In this document: positions 17,167 through 25,065 of the stretch, one piece after another
Position numbering within the stretch: position 1 is the stretch's first letter
Layout of the letters: each line of letters begins with the position of its first letter
NCBI RefSeq assembly: GCF_001275675.1
Contig: NZ_LITM01000013.1
Coordinates: 48,522 to 104,289 of the forward strand
Source of the DNA: Lysinibacillus sp. FJAT-14745
GTDB taxonomy: Bacteria; Bacillota; Bacilli; Bacillales_A; Planococcaceae
Direction: 5' to 3'
Length of the DNA stretch: 55,768 nucleotides
Translations under genes and position numbers: made by a program
Notes under the pieces: generated by a model
Seen by the model: the letters and a program-made list of their open reading frames with translations, nothing else
Databases searched by the model: none
Told to the model about the DNA's origin: nothing

Positions 17167-17192
17167 GCGATAGCTCGAAATAGAGCTATCGC
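17167..17192 (-). promoter_or_regulatory. Intercistronic hairpin between artP and artQ
   Basis: Perfect ten-base stem GCGATAGCTC / GAGCTATCGC with a six-base loop, and no real T-run (TTATACTTTTC follows on the minus strand). Such hairpins after a binding-protein gene protect its mRNA and allow more binding protein than permease. It could also be a leaky terminator. Confidence 0.6.
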
Positions 17193-17204
17193 AATTCAGC
17201 TTGC

Positions 17205-18002
17205 TTATTTAACTTTTAACCATTTATCTTCCAGCTCTTTAATTTTACCTTCAGCAGCTAATTCTTTTAATGCTTTGTTAATTTTATCTTTAAGATCGCT
17301 ACCTTTTGGAACAGCGATTGCTTTAAAATCTTCAGGTTGCTCTTTAACTGGGAACGCTTCTAGTTGATCGTTCGTATCAAGATAACCTTTTGCTACGCCA
17401 CTTTCTACAATCCCAGCATCTAAACGTTTAGACATCATGTCTTGAACAATTTCAGGAATTCGAGTACGTCCTTCAACGCTAGCATCTACTTCTTTTGCAA
17501 TTTTATTACCTAAAGTTTCTTGGATAGAAGCGTTTTGAACACCAATTTTTTTACCAGCTAAATCAGCCTCTTTTTTAATTCCACTATCCTTTTTCACGAT
17601 AAACACTTGCTCTGTTTGATTATATTTATCAGAGAAATCTACTACTTTTTCACGTTCTTCATTAGGTGACATACCAGAAATAACAACATCCACTTTTCCT
17701 GCTTGTAGGGCTGGCACTAGACTATTGAAGTCGATATCTTGAACTTGCATTTCTGCACCAATCTTGTCACCAACTAATTTAATTAGATCAATATCAAAAC
17801 CAATAATATCTTCACCTTTTGCAGCATCAACATACTCAAATGGTGCATAATCAGATGAAGTACCTACTTTTAAAACTTGCTTTTGTTCTGTGCCTTCGCC
17901 TGCATTTGCATTTTTATCGCTTGCTTTATTATCTTTTGCGCCACATGCTGCTAATACACCAATTACTAGAACAAGCATTAGCATAAAAATTTTGTTTTTC
18001 AT
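17205..18002 (-). CDS. artP: Arginine-type amino acid binding lipoprotein
   Basis: 265 residues from the ATG at 18002. The ATG at 18008 is only three bases from AAAGGAG, while 18002 is at normal spacing. It has a lipoprotein signal with lipobox LAAC (C20 in this numbering), a linker rich in N, K and E, then the periplasmic-binding-protein type 2 fold. The motif order KVGTSSDYAPFEY, IIGFDIDLIKLVG, DFNSLVPALQAGKVDVVISGM and ERKVVDFSD-like (REKVVDFSDKY) closely follows B. subtilis ArtP as I remember it. It is lipid-anchored on the outer face of the membrane and feeds ArtQ/ArtR. Substrate inferred. Confidence 0.9.
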   Translation of the reverse strand: MKNKIFMLMLVLVIGVLAACGAKDNKASDKNANAGEGTEQKQVLKVGTSSDYAPFEYVDAAKGEDIIGFDIDLIKLVGDKIGAEMQVQDIDFNSLVPALQAGKVDVVISGMSPNEEREKVVDFSDKYNQTEQVFIVKKDSGIKKEADLAGKKIGVQNASIQETLGNKIAKEVDASVEGRTRIPEIVQDMMSKRLDAGIVESGVAKGYLDTNDQLEAFPVKEQPEDFKAIAVPKGSDLKDKINKALKELAAEGKIKELEDKWLKVK

Positions 18003-18243
18003 ATTCATGATCTCCTTTTATTTATGTTTTATTGTCTATAAGAATCTATTTCTTGAAAATTTTCAAATGGATATTTATTCACTTTAGAGAATAAAAAATC
18101 TATCTGCTAATAAGATATACCCTTTTGAAGTAATAATCAAGCAAAACTAAAAATTTTCCGATAAAACATTATACCCATAATTTTCTGATAAATCAATATA
18201 CTTAGATTCCCCCTATAAAAAATAAGCTCATCACCATAACATA
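18003..18243. other. Upstream region of artP, no gene seen
   Basis: AT-rich DNA carrying the artP ribosome site (AAAGGAG). I see no convincing RNA switch, T-box or operator, and no reading frame with a ribosome site. Confidence 0.4.
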
Positions 18244-18368
18244 GGGTATTTCCGTTCCGGTCGAGCGCTTTCTTGGGTGTATCCGATGAGCCGCTTTGGT
18301 CAAAAGGATGTTGATCACGAAGGCGTTATCACAAAACGTGATGCATTTTAGCCTTCGCTCCAGTCAAC
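18244..18368 (+). repeat. Dispersed intergenic repeat, family B, copy 1 (degenerate)
   Basis: About 125 bases matching the inner part of the copies at 39337-39574 and 43670-43833: TTTCCGTTCCGG, a CCGATGAGCCGCTT block, GAAGGCGTTATCAC with its partner CGTGATG, and GCCTTCG. The left and right ends are shortened or diverged (right end CCAGTCAAC). Internal complementarity predicts a stem-loop in RNA or single-stranded DNA. No coding capacity. Confidence 0.7.
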
Positions 18369-18426
18369 TTATATACATGGCTAGATTTTAATGATGAGCA
18401 TGATTAAGCCGTTTTATTCAACAAAA

Positions 18427-18446
18427 GACCTCCAAAAATGGAGGTC
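18427..18446 (-). terminator. Terminator-like hairpin downstream of the fsr-like gene
   Basis: GACCTCC-N6-GGAGGTC, perfect seven-base stem, followed on the minus strand by TTTTGTTG. It is about 190 bases after the MFS stop, and no other minus-strand gene lies between. Confidence 0.6.
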
Positions 18447-18639
18447 CACCCGTATTTTGAATAGCAAGCTGAACCAAAATAGTATAATAACTTTGATTAA
18501 AATACTAAAAAGATCCAACCTAAATTATTCTCCCAAGACAAGCCTCAGCTTGGAGGAAAACTCTGTTTCGATGCTCCTCTTAAAAAATCACCATGCGTAA
18601 TTTGGAGTAGCGTTTTTATCTTTCACTCTTACCTGAGCT

Positions 18640-19845
18640 TTACACCGCTGAAGCTGGTTTGTCTTTAGGTAAGAAAAATGCTACTAGTAATAATAATGGT
18701 AGCAAAGATACGACCATCATCGTAAAATCAATACCCCTATAATCCATTAATACACCAATGACCATCGCACCGATTGCACCCATTCCGAAAGCAAAACCAG
18801 TTGTTAAACCAGCCATTGTCCCAATTTTTGTTGGGACAAGCTCCTGTGCGTAAACAACGGTTACCGAGAAGCTAATCATGATGAGTGTACCGATAATTAC
18901 TAAAAATATCATTGCTGCCCATAACGGTACATACGGCAACGCTAAACAAAATGGCATCGGTACAACAACGGACAGCAAAATAACATTTTTTCTACCAATT
19001 CGATCTGATAATGAACCTCCGAAAAATGTACCAACGACGCCAAATGCCATAAAGGTGAAAATTAAAATTTGTCCAAGGCGAAGATTAACTCCATAATGAT
19101 CCATTAAATAAAACACATAAAAACTTGTAATATTAGTTGTATAAAATGATCTCGCAAAAATAATAGTAAATAGTAACGTCAACGCAATGCCTACTTGTTT
19201 CTTTGTTAACGGAGGCAGGTTAGAAACTAATACTCGTTTTTTCTTTGCCAAACGTTCTTGCTCCAACTGCTTTCTATACCACACTGCTATTTTACTCAAT
19301 ATAACAATACCTATTGCTGCTACTACTAAGACAATCGCAGCACCACGTTGTCCAAAAATATCAAAAATATAAGCACTAATTAGTGGTGCGAGTGCTTGCC
19401 CAGAGTTACCCCCAACTTGATAAACCGATTGAGCAAGTCCTCTTTTTGAGCCTGCCGCCATAAATGAAACACGTGAACCTTCGGGATGGAAAATAGCTGA
19501 GCCAAACCCTAAAAATAATACTGCAATAATAATTATCCAATATTGTGATGTGAACGCTATTATGGCAATGCCTATGAATGAACTTATCATACCAATTGGT
19601 AAAGCATAGGGCATCGGCTTTTTATCGCTAACAAAGCCAACAACAGGTTGCAAAGCTGAAGCAAACATATTTAATGCGAACGAAATAAGACCTATTTGTG
19701 TGAAGGTTAACCCTAAATCACTCTTCAATATCGGGAACATCGCTGGAATAACAGCCTGCATCGTATCATTAATAAGATGGGCAACAGCTATTGCAATCAT
19801 AATTGGATAGATCGGATTGTTAAAATTCTCTATTTTCCTATTCAT
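18640..19845 (-). CDS. MFS exporter of the fosmidomycin-resistance (Fsr) type
   Basis: 401 residues with twelve predicted helices. Features include AHLINDTMQAVIPAMFPILK at the first helix, the loop VGFVSDKKPMPYALP between helices 2 and 3, and FGSAIFHPEGSRVS, the histidine-proline-rich motif characteristic of Fsr-like carriers. The second-half loop GGSLSDRIGRKN is the standard MFS motif A copy. It is likely a proton-driven drug or metabolite exporter in the cytoplasmic membrane. Divergent from the YetF-like gene, with 118 bases between starts. The family is fairly sure; the substrate is unknown. Confidence 0.87.
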   Translation of the reverse strand: MNRKIENFNNPIYPIMIAIAVAHLINDTMQAVIPAMFPILKSDLGLTFTQIGLISFALNMFASALQPVVGFVSDKKPMPYALPIGMISSFIGIAIIAFTSQYWIIIIAVLFLGFGSAIFHPEGSRVSFMAAGSKRGLAQSVYQVGGNSGQALAPLISAYIFDIFGQRGAAIVLVVAAIGIVILSKIAVWYRKQLEQERLAKKKRVLVSNLPPLTKKQVGIALTLLFTIIFARSFYTTNITSFYVFYLMDHYGVNLRLGQILIFTFMAFGVVGTFFGGSLSDRIGRKNVILLSVVVPMPFCLALPYVPLWAAMIFLVIIGTLIMISFSVTVVYAQELVPTKIGTMAGLTTGFAFGMGAIGAMVIGVLMDYRGIDFTMMVVSLLPLLLLVAFFLPKDKPASAV

Positions 19846-19963
19846 GCCACCACCTACTTTCCAATTTTATTCAATTTCATTTATAAGAGATCGTCGCATA
19901 CTATTGACCTTTTTGCACAAGCTATTCATTGAAAATAGCAGTTTTAAGGGAGTTGATTTATGT

Positions 19964-20689
19964 ATGAATATAGACGAATTTTTTAAAGCTGATTTTTGGG
20001 AAATGATACTTAGGGCAACACTTTCCTTCTTTGCATTACTTATCGTAACCCGATTACTAGGGAAAAAACAGCTTGGACAACTTACATTTTTCCACTATAC
20101 AACAGGTATCACGTTTGGTTCTATTGCATCAGAAATAGCAGCACAGGCTGAAACACCCTTTTTAGATGGACTTATCGCTCTCATTTGGTGGAGTATCTTA
20201 ACATATATAATGACCATCATTACCATTAAATCTAAAAAAGCTCGTGTTATTGTTGATGACAAACCAACAATCCTTATTCAAAATGGAATTATTTTAGAAT
20301 CTGCTTTACGGAAGAATCGTTTGCATATGGATGAATTAGCGATGATGCTACGGGAACAAGCTATATTTTCTGTACAAGATGTACAATATGCATTACTTGA
20401 AACTACGGGTAAACTAAGTGTGTTACCAAGACCCGCTGAGCAACCGGCTACAAAACAAGATGTAAAAGCCGATGTTACACCACCAACCTATATACCAACA
20501 GAAGTACTTTCTGACGGCCAGGTTATTTATGAAAATTTAGTTGAACTTGAATTGACTGAAGATTGGCTTATGAAAAAGCTGAAAAAGCAAAATGTCCAAT
20601 CTGTTGAAGATGTTTATTTTGCTCAAGTTCAAACAAACGGCTCCCTCTATATAAGCATGAAGGATAAAGCAAGACGATCAAGCTCTTAA
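19964..20689 (+). CDS. DUF421 / YetF-like membrane protein
   Basis: 241 residues from the ATG at 19964, which follows AAGGGAG; an in-frame upstream start (19817) overlaps the divergent MFS gene and lacks a ribosome site. Helices lie at about 15-35, 45-60 and 65-85, with VTRLLGKKQLGQLTFFHYTTGITFGSIAS between, the hallmark of the DUF421/YetF family. The cytosolic C-terminal part (from about 95) includes KKARVIVDDKPTILIQNG and a second domain after a proline/alanine-rich insert. Relatives occur near spore and germination genes, and no biochemical function is agreed. Stop codon lies in the terminator loop. Confidence 0.87.
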   Translation: MNIDEFFKADFWEMILRATLSFFALLIVTRLLGKKQLGQLTFFHYTTGITFGSIASEIAAQAETPFLDGLIALIWWSILTYIMTIITIKSKKARVIVDDKPTILIQNGIILESALRKNRLHMDELAMMLREQAIFSVQDVQYALLETTGKLSVLPRPAEQPATKQDVKADVTPPTYIPTEVLSDGQVIYENLVELELTEDWLMKKLKKQNVQSVEDVYFAQVQTNGSLYISMKDKARRSSS

Positions 20690-20708
20690 CAGCTTGTCTC
20701 GTCTTGCT
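20668..20708 (+). terminator. Terminator of the YetF-like gene
   Basis: AGCAAGACGATCAAGCT pairs with AGCTTGTCTCGTCTTGCT across six bases containing the stop codon; TAATATTTTT follows. Confidence 0.7.
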
Positions 20709-20939
20709 TAATATTTTTACAATAGCTAATGGTGTAACGATGCCGATTAGTTTTTGATGTGGCTATTAATAAAGCTTCAAAACGGCGTCCCCACTCCACT
20801 CCTTGTTTAAAAATATCCCCTGAGTTATAGCTACATTATATTCCTAAGTTATGGATATACCAAGAACCGTTCTTATTATTCTTAGTTCCCCTCTTCTATT
20901 AGACTGCTCATCTCATAAGTAACTAGTTTAGATAAAAAA
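20709..20939. other. Intergenic stretch, nothing recognised
   Basis: Between the two terminators of convergent transcripts. It has no ribosome-site-supported frame and no repeat shared with the rest of the window. Confidence 0.4.
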
Positions 20940-20973
20940 GCATCAACTCGGTAGGAATCTACCAAGCTGATGC
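20940..20973 (-). terminator. Terminator of the YxlEFG-like ABC operon
   Basis: GCATCA-A-CTCGGTAG pairs with CTACCAAG-C-TGATGC across a four-base loop. On the minus strand it is followed by TTTTTTATC. It lies about 135 bases past the permease stop. Confidence 0.8.
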
Positions 20974-21107
20974 TCTTGAATATGAGTAAGCCGTTTAAAA
21001 ACAAAGTTACTTATGTGTAAAGGAATAGTACCTCAATAGACATGGAGTTCTTACTTTAACTATGTGGCTAAGTACACTATAGTTTTCTATTGGCAGACAT
21101 ACTTCCT

Positions 21108-21890
21108 TTAAATTTTCGTCATCGATGCATTTTTCTTCATTGTCAAAATTCCTATACTCATACAAATTATCGAGACAACTAATGTAAGAGATAGACTCCA
21201 CCAATAATCCGACATCTCCATCGTGCCCCGCATTAATTGAACGCCATATAACGGTAATTTCCACGGTGATATTGTCCAAAATGCCCCAACTAAAGAATCC
21301 AATATTTGCCCAATAAATATGACAGCGAATGCACATGTTGTTGCTACTACTGTTTTAAATGTCGCGCTCATCATTAACGTCACTGCTATCACAAAGAGTA
21401 ACCAAGAAAAATACGTGAAAAAACTTGCCACAAGTGGCCCTATCTCTAATGTTCCATAAAGTACGACCGTATAGTATATACTCGCAGCAAAACCAGCTAA
21501 AATACTAACAAAGCCTACTGCACTCATGACGATAAATTTGCTCATAAAATAAGCGCCGAACGATATAGGACGGATATACAATAATGTAGCCATCCCACTT
21601 GCTCTTTCTTTACTAATCGCACCTACGAAAGTAGCCATCAATACGAGTAAGCCTATCGTTTGAAATTGCCCAATGGAAGCTTGTAATAGGTCAACTGGCA
21701 TTAATTCTGGCATCAACATTTCAAAGCCTTCTGGTACGTTTCCAACCGCATTTAAAATATCCATCATATAATAGTTTGTCAGTGGATCAGTCATACCGAG
21801 CAAAGCAAATACAAGAGGTATCCATAAAAACTTCCAGCTTCGCCAGGCTTCTCTGAATTCCTTTTGCAGAAGTACATTAAATCCTCTCAT
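21108..21890 (-). CDS. yxlG: ABC-2 type transporter permease (YxlG-like)
   Basis: 260 residues with six helices. It opens MRGFNVLLQKEFREAWRSWK, the usual cytosolic start of ABC-2 permeases, and has the amphipathic loop ISKERASGMATLLYIRPI between helices 2 and 3. It overlaps the ATPase gene by four bases. The order PLDc_N-domain protein, ATPase, permease equals yxlE-yxlF-yxlG of the B. subtilis sigY operon, but sigY, yxlC and yxlD are absent here. Export substrate unknown. Confidence 0.87.
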   Translation of the reverse strand: MRGFNVLLQKEFREAWRSWKFLWIPLVFALLGMTDPLTNYYMMDILNAVGNVPEGFEMLMPELMPVDLLQASIGQFQTIGLLVLMATFVGAISKERASGMATLLYIRPISFGAYFMSKFIVMSAVGFVSILAGFAASIYYTVVLYGTLEIGPLVASFFTYFSWLLFVIAVTLMMSATFKTVVATTCAFAVIFIGQILDSLVGAFWTISPWKLPLYGVQLMRGTMEMSDYWWSLSLTLVVSIICMSIGILTMKKNASMTKI

Positions 21891-22780
21891 ATTTTTCTCG
21901 CCACCTTCATGAAAATCTCTTCAAGTGATGCTGTTTGTCGCTCCACTTTTCGTATTTTATAAGGACAACTACTCAAATGTTGAAGCAACTCCTGCATACT
22001 CGGTTTTTCATCAATAATTTCTATATATACATGACTACCCTTTGCTTCTCCTATAAGTCCAGATTGACTAGCAAAAAGTTTTGCTTCTTTTTCAGTGCTA
22101 AATTCTACAACATAATTTTGTTCATCGAAACGTTGTCGAACTTCACGTAATGTTCCCTGCTCTACTAGCTTTCCATCGCGTAAAAACAATAATTGATCTG
22201 TCATCTCTTCTGCATCATTTAAAATATGTGTCGAATATAAAATAGTCGTTTCTTGTTGTAAGCCCTTCAATAAATCAAGAACTTCCCTACGACCAACAGG
22301 ATCCAAAGCAGATACAGGTTCATCTAATAAGAGCAATTTCGGCTTATGCACAATTGCTTGGGAAATACCTAGTCGTTGCCTCATGCCACCAGAAAAAGTG
22401 GAAATTTTCTTATTTAAATCATTACCTAGACCTACGAACTCAAGTGTTTTTTGTGCTTCTACCTTTGCTTTTTTTGCAGGTACTCCATTTAATTTTGCCG
22501 CCATTTCAGTAAACTCTAACGCACTTAACCAAGGATGGAATTGCGGATATTGTGGCAAGAAACCAATGTTGGCTCTTACATCACCATCCAGCATTTTTAC
22601 ACTTCCAGAGGTCGGTTTTAATAAACCTGTTAGCATCGATAATGTCGTTGTTTTACCAGCACCATTAGGCCCAATTAAAGCTGTCGATGTATTTTTTTCT
22701 AATGAGAACTCGATTCCATCCACAACTACTTTCTCTGCAAATTGCTTTGTAAGTCCTGTTACCTGAAGTAATATTGTCAT
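21887..22780 (-). CDS. yxlF: ABC transporter ATPase (YxlF-like)
   Basis: 297 residues from the ATG at 22780, which overlaps the previous stop as ATGA and has GGGAG upstream; the frame remains open another 24 codons into the preceding gene. Walker A is GPNGAGKTT, Q-loop FLPQYPQFHP, signature TFSGGMRQRLGISQAI, Walker B LLLLDEPVSALDP, switch YSTHIL. The C-terminal about 80 residues form the accessory domain of CcmA-like ATPases. It forms an exporter with the permease downstream. Expression is probably controlled by the tandem operators at 22996-23049. Confidence 0.92.
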   Translation of the reverse strand: MTILLQVTGLTKQFAEKVVVDGIEFSLEKNTSTALIGPNGAGKTTTLSMLTGLLKPTSGSVKMLDGDVRANIGFLPQYPQFHPWLSALEFTEMAAKLNGVPAKKAKVEAQKTLEFVGLGNDLNKKISTFSGGMRQRLGISQAIVHKPKLLLLDEPVSALDPVGRREVLDLLKGLQQETTILYSTHILNDAEEMTDQLLFLRDGKLVEQGTLREVRQRFDEQNYVVEFSTEKEAKLFASQSGLIGEAKGSHVYIEIIDEKPSMQELLQHLSSCPYKIRKVERQTASLEEIFMKVARKI

Positions 22781-22980
22781 GATTGTTTTCTCCCAACTAT
22801 AAAGTACGCAATCGATCCAATAATATTTGTAAAAATAATAAGAAACGCCCATAAAATTTTAGGCCCATTTGTTGCATGAATCTTACGCAAGTCGACTAGA
22901 GCAACAATCATTAAAATAAATTGAACTACAATTAGTGGTGCTATGACTGCCCATGGAACTTTCGCTAACTCCTCCATCAT
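22777..22980 (-). CDS. yxlE: PLDc_N-domain small membrane protein (YxlE-like)
   Basis: 67 residues from the ATG at 22980 (GAGGTGAT upstream); the GTG at 22989 falls within the ribosome site. Two helices (about 10-30 and 42-60) are separated by DLRKIHATNGPK, and the second contains IIFTNIIGSIAYFIVGRK, the pattern of the phospholipase-D nuclease N-terminal domain. YxlE of B. subtilis is involved in control of sigma-Y, but no sigma gene is present here, so the protein may instead belong to the transporter itself. First gene of the operon. Confidence 0.85.
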   Translation of the reverse strand: MMEELAKVPWAVIAPLIVVQFILMIVALVDLRKIHATNGPKILWAFLIIFTNIIGSIAYFIVGRKQS

Positions 22981-22995
22981 ACAGATCACCTCATC

Positions 22996-23049
22996 TTTGT
23001 TATATTATTACTATAACAAAATTTGTTCTAATATGTATAGAACAAATTT
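22996..23049 (-). promoter_or_regulatory. Two tandem operators upstream of the YxlEFG-like operon
   Basis: Site 1: TTTGTTATA (22996-23004), seven bases, TATAACAAA (23012-23020). Site 2: AAATTTGTTCTA (23019-23030), seven bases, TAGAACAAATTT (23038-23049). Both are perfect inverted repeats with the same seven-base spacer and related cores TTTGTTMTA, with centres 26 bp apart. Site 1 has exactly the same arms and spacer as the site before the YtrA-type GntR gene (50084-50108). The two sites overlap the probable promoter, which fits repression. Confidence 0.8.
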
Positions 23050-23076
23050 ATGTATCTTACCGTATGGGGCAATAAA

Positions 23077-24771
23077 TTAATTTGAATCCAAGCCATTATG
23101 ACCATCGACTGCTAACGCCATAGCTAAAGCGTAGAATGTGCGACGTGCTCCGGCACAGTTTGGAGTTTCTTTATCAGTAGTCGTAAGGTCTGTAGCAGAG
23201 CTAACAGTCCCATCTGTATTTGAAGCATCAGCTAATATATCTAAGCGGGCTAAATCCCAAAGGCCTGAACGACCGTGCGATGGGAAGGAACTTTGACCAT
23301 GTAATGCTTGACCCACTGCAAGTTGAAGTTTAATAGCTTCTCCGATTTTATTGTTACTACTTGCAAATCTTTGACCTGTAAATCCTGGATAAACATTGAA
23401 CAATCCTACCATGGCTTGATTAATCCCCTCACCCTTATTAGGTATTTGCCACGGATTTTTAATCAACTCGGATGAACCTAACATAGCATTTTCCGGAATG
23501 TACATACCCCAATATTTAGCTTGGCTAAACAATTTATTAATTAAAGTATTTTTGATAGTTGAATAGTTTGTAAATATTGCTTGGTAGGTATTAATCATCT
23601 GAGTTACCATAACGCCAGAATCAGAAGCAACATTTGGCACAAGCTTGTACCATGATGAAGCTGTTGGATTTTCGATTAAACTTGCAAAGATTTGTAAAAA
23701 TGTTATGGCAAATGTATTATATGCTGGAGAATCGAATCGAGATCGTAGCATACTATTCGCCAATGTTACTTCGGTAAATCCATGAACGGGAAGAACCCTT
23801 TTAGCAGTTAATGAATTGTTAAAGGGCTCTTGTTGGAAACACCCTTTAGAAGTATTAGCAACTGAAGTATTGGAACCCCAATGGGTATAGCTAAGAACAT
23901 CTCTAATTGCATTTTTCATGTTATAGGCAGGGTTTAATGAGGCTCCAGTCTCATTAACTTTTACATCATAAACATGTGCTGCCATCCATAAAGCAATTGC
24001 ATTGAGCGAGGCATTAAGAATAAATCGCTCGTTTTTAGTGTTGAAAAAGGAATGATGATCTATATAATCTCTTCCACTTGTTCCTGGTTGAATACCCGCG
24101 AAAGTAACTTGTCCTGAACTATCCAGAACTGTTGGCATCTCTAAGTAATTTTTTTGAGGATCAGTAGATAAATCGGCGGTAGTTATCCAGTATCCGATTT
24201 GCCCCGAATATGGTCCAGTAGCAAAACGGTACGCTTTTTCTGAGTCATTGTATGTCCAAGCAGACGGAGTACGATGATACATTAAAGCATGGTATTCTTT
24301 AGAACTTAATACTTCATTAGCAAAATAATCTCGGTATCGCACTAACAACTCATCTACATTAGAAAGAGATACATCACTTTGCGATTCATCTAAGTTCTTA
24401 AGCATTGCTACACCAAGATAAATAAAGCCAGCTAACGGATTAATTGTCGAAAAATTATATGTTCTTTCCAAAAGTTTAGGAATAACAGTTTTAACCAGCT
24501 CCTTGTAAACTGCATCACGCTCGTCCGCTAGTGCCTTTTGTTGGGCGAACTGGGCACAGAACATCATTAATTGCCCAACACCTTGTTGATATGTGGACGC
24601 ATCACTTGTACCATTTAATAGATGGTTTTGGAGAAATTTTCGCACTCGTGGATATCGTCCTTTATCCTTCTTATAAGGATGGTTTAAAGACACCTGCTCT
24701 GTAGACAATAGAAAAGCTTCAGCAAAGGCTTGAGCCTCTTGTAAGGGTGTAAATGTAGTCATTTGATTCAC
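23077..24771 (-). CDS. Unrecognised 564-residue protein
   Basis: A well-formed gene: ATG with TAGGAGTG seven bases upstream, no internal disruption, ordinary codon use. It has no signal peptide and no clear membrane helix. It is predicted to be mostly helical with many aromatic residues and H/W/Y-rich segments (YHRTPSAWTY, DYIDHHSFFN, YTHWGSN, FPSHGRSGLWDLARLD). The repeated helix pairs could form an alpha/alpha-barrel as in some polysaccharide lyases and glycosidases, but I cannot place it in a family. Three cysteines only. It lies between the YxlEFG-like operon and family A repeat copy 2. Monocistronic by layout. Confidence 0.75.
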   Translation of the reverse strand: MNQMTTFTPLQEAQAFAEAFLLSTEQVSLNHPYKKDKGRYPRVRKFLQNHLLNGTSDASTYQQGVGQLMMFCAQFAQQKALADERDAVYKELVKTVIPKLLERTYNFSTINPLAGFIYLGVAMLKNLDESQSDVSLSNVDELLVRYRDYFANEVLSSKEYHALMYHRTPSAWTYNDSEKAYRFATGPYSGQIGYWITTADLSTDPQKNYLEMPTVLDSSGQVTFAGIQPGTSGRDYIDHHSFFNTKNERFILNASLNAIALWMAAHVYDVKVNETGASLNPAYNMKNAIRDVLSYTHWGSNTSVANTSKGCFQQEPFNNSLTAKRVLPVHGFTEVTLANSMLRSRFDSPAYNTFAITFLQIFASLIENPTASSWYKLVPNVASDSGVMVTQMINTYQAIFTNYSTIKNTLINKLFSQAKYWGMYIPENAMLGSSELIKNPWQIPNKGEGINQAMVGLFNVYPGFTGQRFASSNNKIGEAIKLQLAVGQALHGQSSFPSHGRSGLWDLARLDILADASNTDGTVSSATDLTTTDKETPNCAGARRTFYALAMALAVDGHNGLDSN

Positions 24772-24853
24772 TCCTAAATTTGTATTTTTAACTTACAAAA
24801 ATTAAAAGTGAATTATATTTAAAAAAATAAACCAATTTATTATTTTTTGATCA

Positions 24854-25000
24854 CCTATCCACGTGACTACGTTTTAACATAATGTCATCCAACTTTTTAG
24901 TTTTATCGGAACACTTTCAGGAATTATCGCCAACTTATCAATTATGCCTCGGCATAATTGATTTTTTATCGACATCCACCTTTCAAAAAGCAAAAAAAGG
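24854..25000. repeat. Dispersed intergenic repeat, family A, copy 2
   Basis: It shares with 5518-5687 the start CCTATCCAC-TGAC-TACGTTTTAACA, ATCCAACTTT, TTTTATCGGAACACTTT, and the end TTTATCGACATCCACCTTTC with an A-run. The inner units differ: here a perfect palindrome TCAATTATGCC-TC-GGCATAATTGA (24938-24962) replaces two of the 22-base units. Same orientation, and like copy 1 it sits between two minus-strand genes, just past the terminator of the upstream one. Confidence 0.65.
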
Positions 25001-25020
25001 TTAATTCACTAACTAAAAAA

Positions 25021-25061
25021 GAAGATGTACCAAGGTTGAAAAAACCTTTTGGTACATCTTC
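25021..25061 (-). terminator. Terminator of the kinase-phosphatase operon
   Basis: GAAGATGTACCAA-GGTT pairs with AACC-TTTTGGTACATCTTC around a short A-rich loop. On the minus strand TTTTTTAG follows. Confidence 0.85.
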
Positions 25062-25065
25062 TCAT

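Noticed and set aside
18391..18600. 69-codon plus-strand frame upstream of the MFS gene end
   Set aside because: No ribosome site and unusual composition, and the fsr terminator hairpin lies inside it.
24938..24962. Intrinsic terminator on the plus strand
   Set aside because: Palindrome with a T-run, but no plus-strand gene precedes it and it lies within repeat A.
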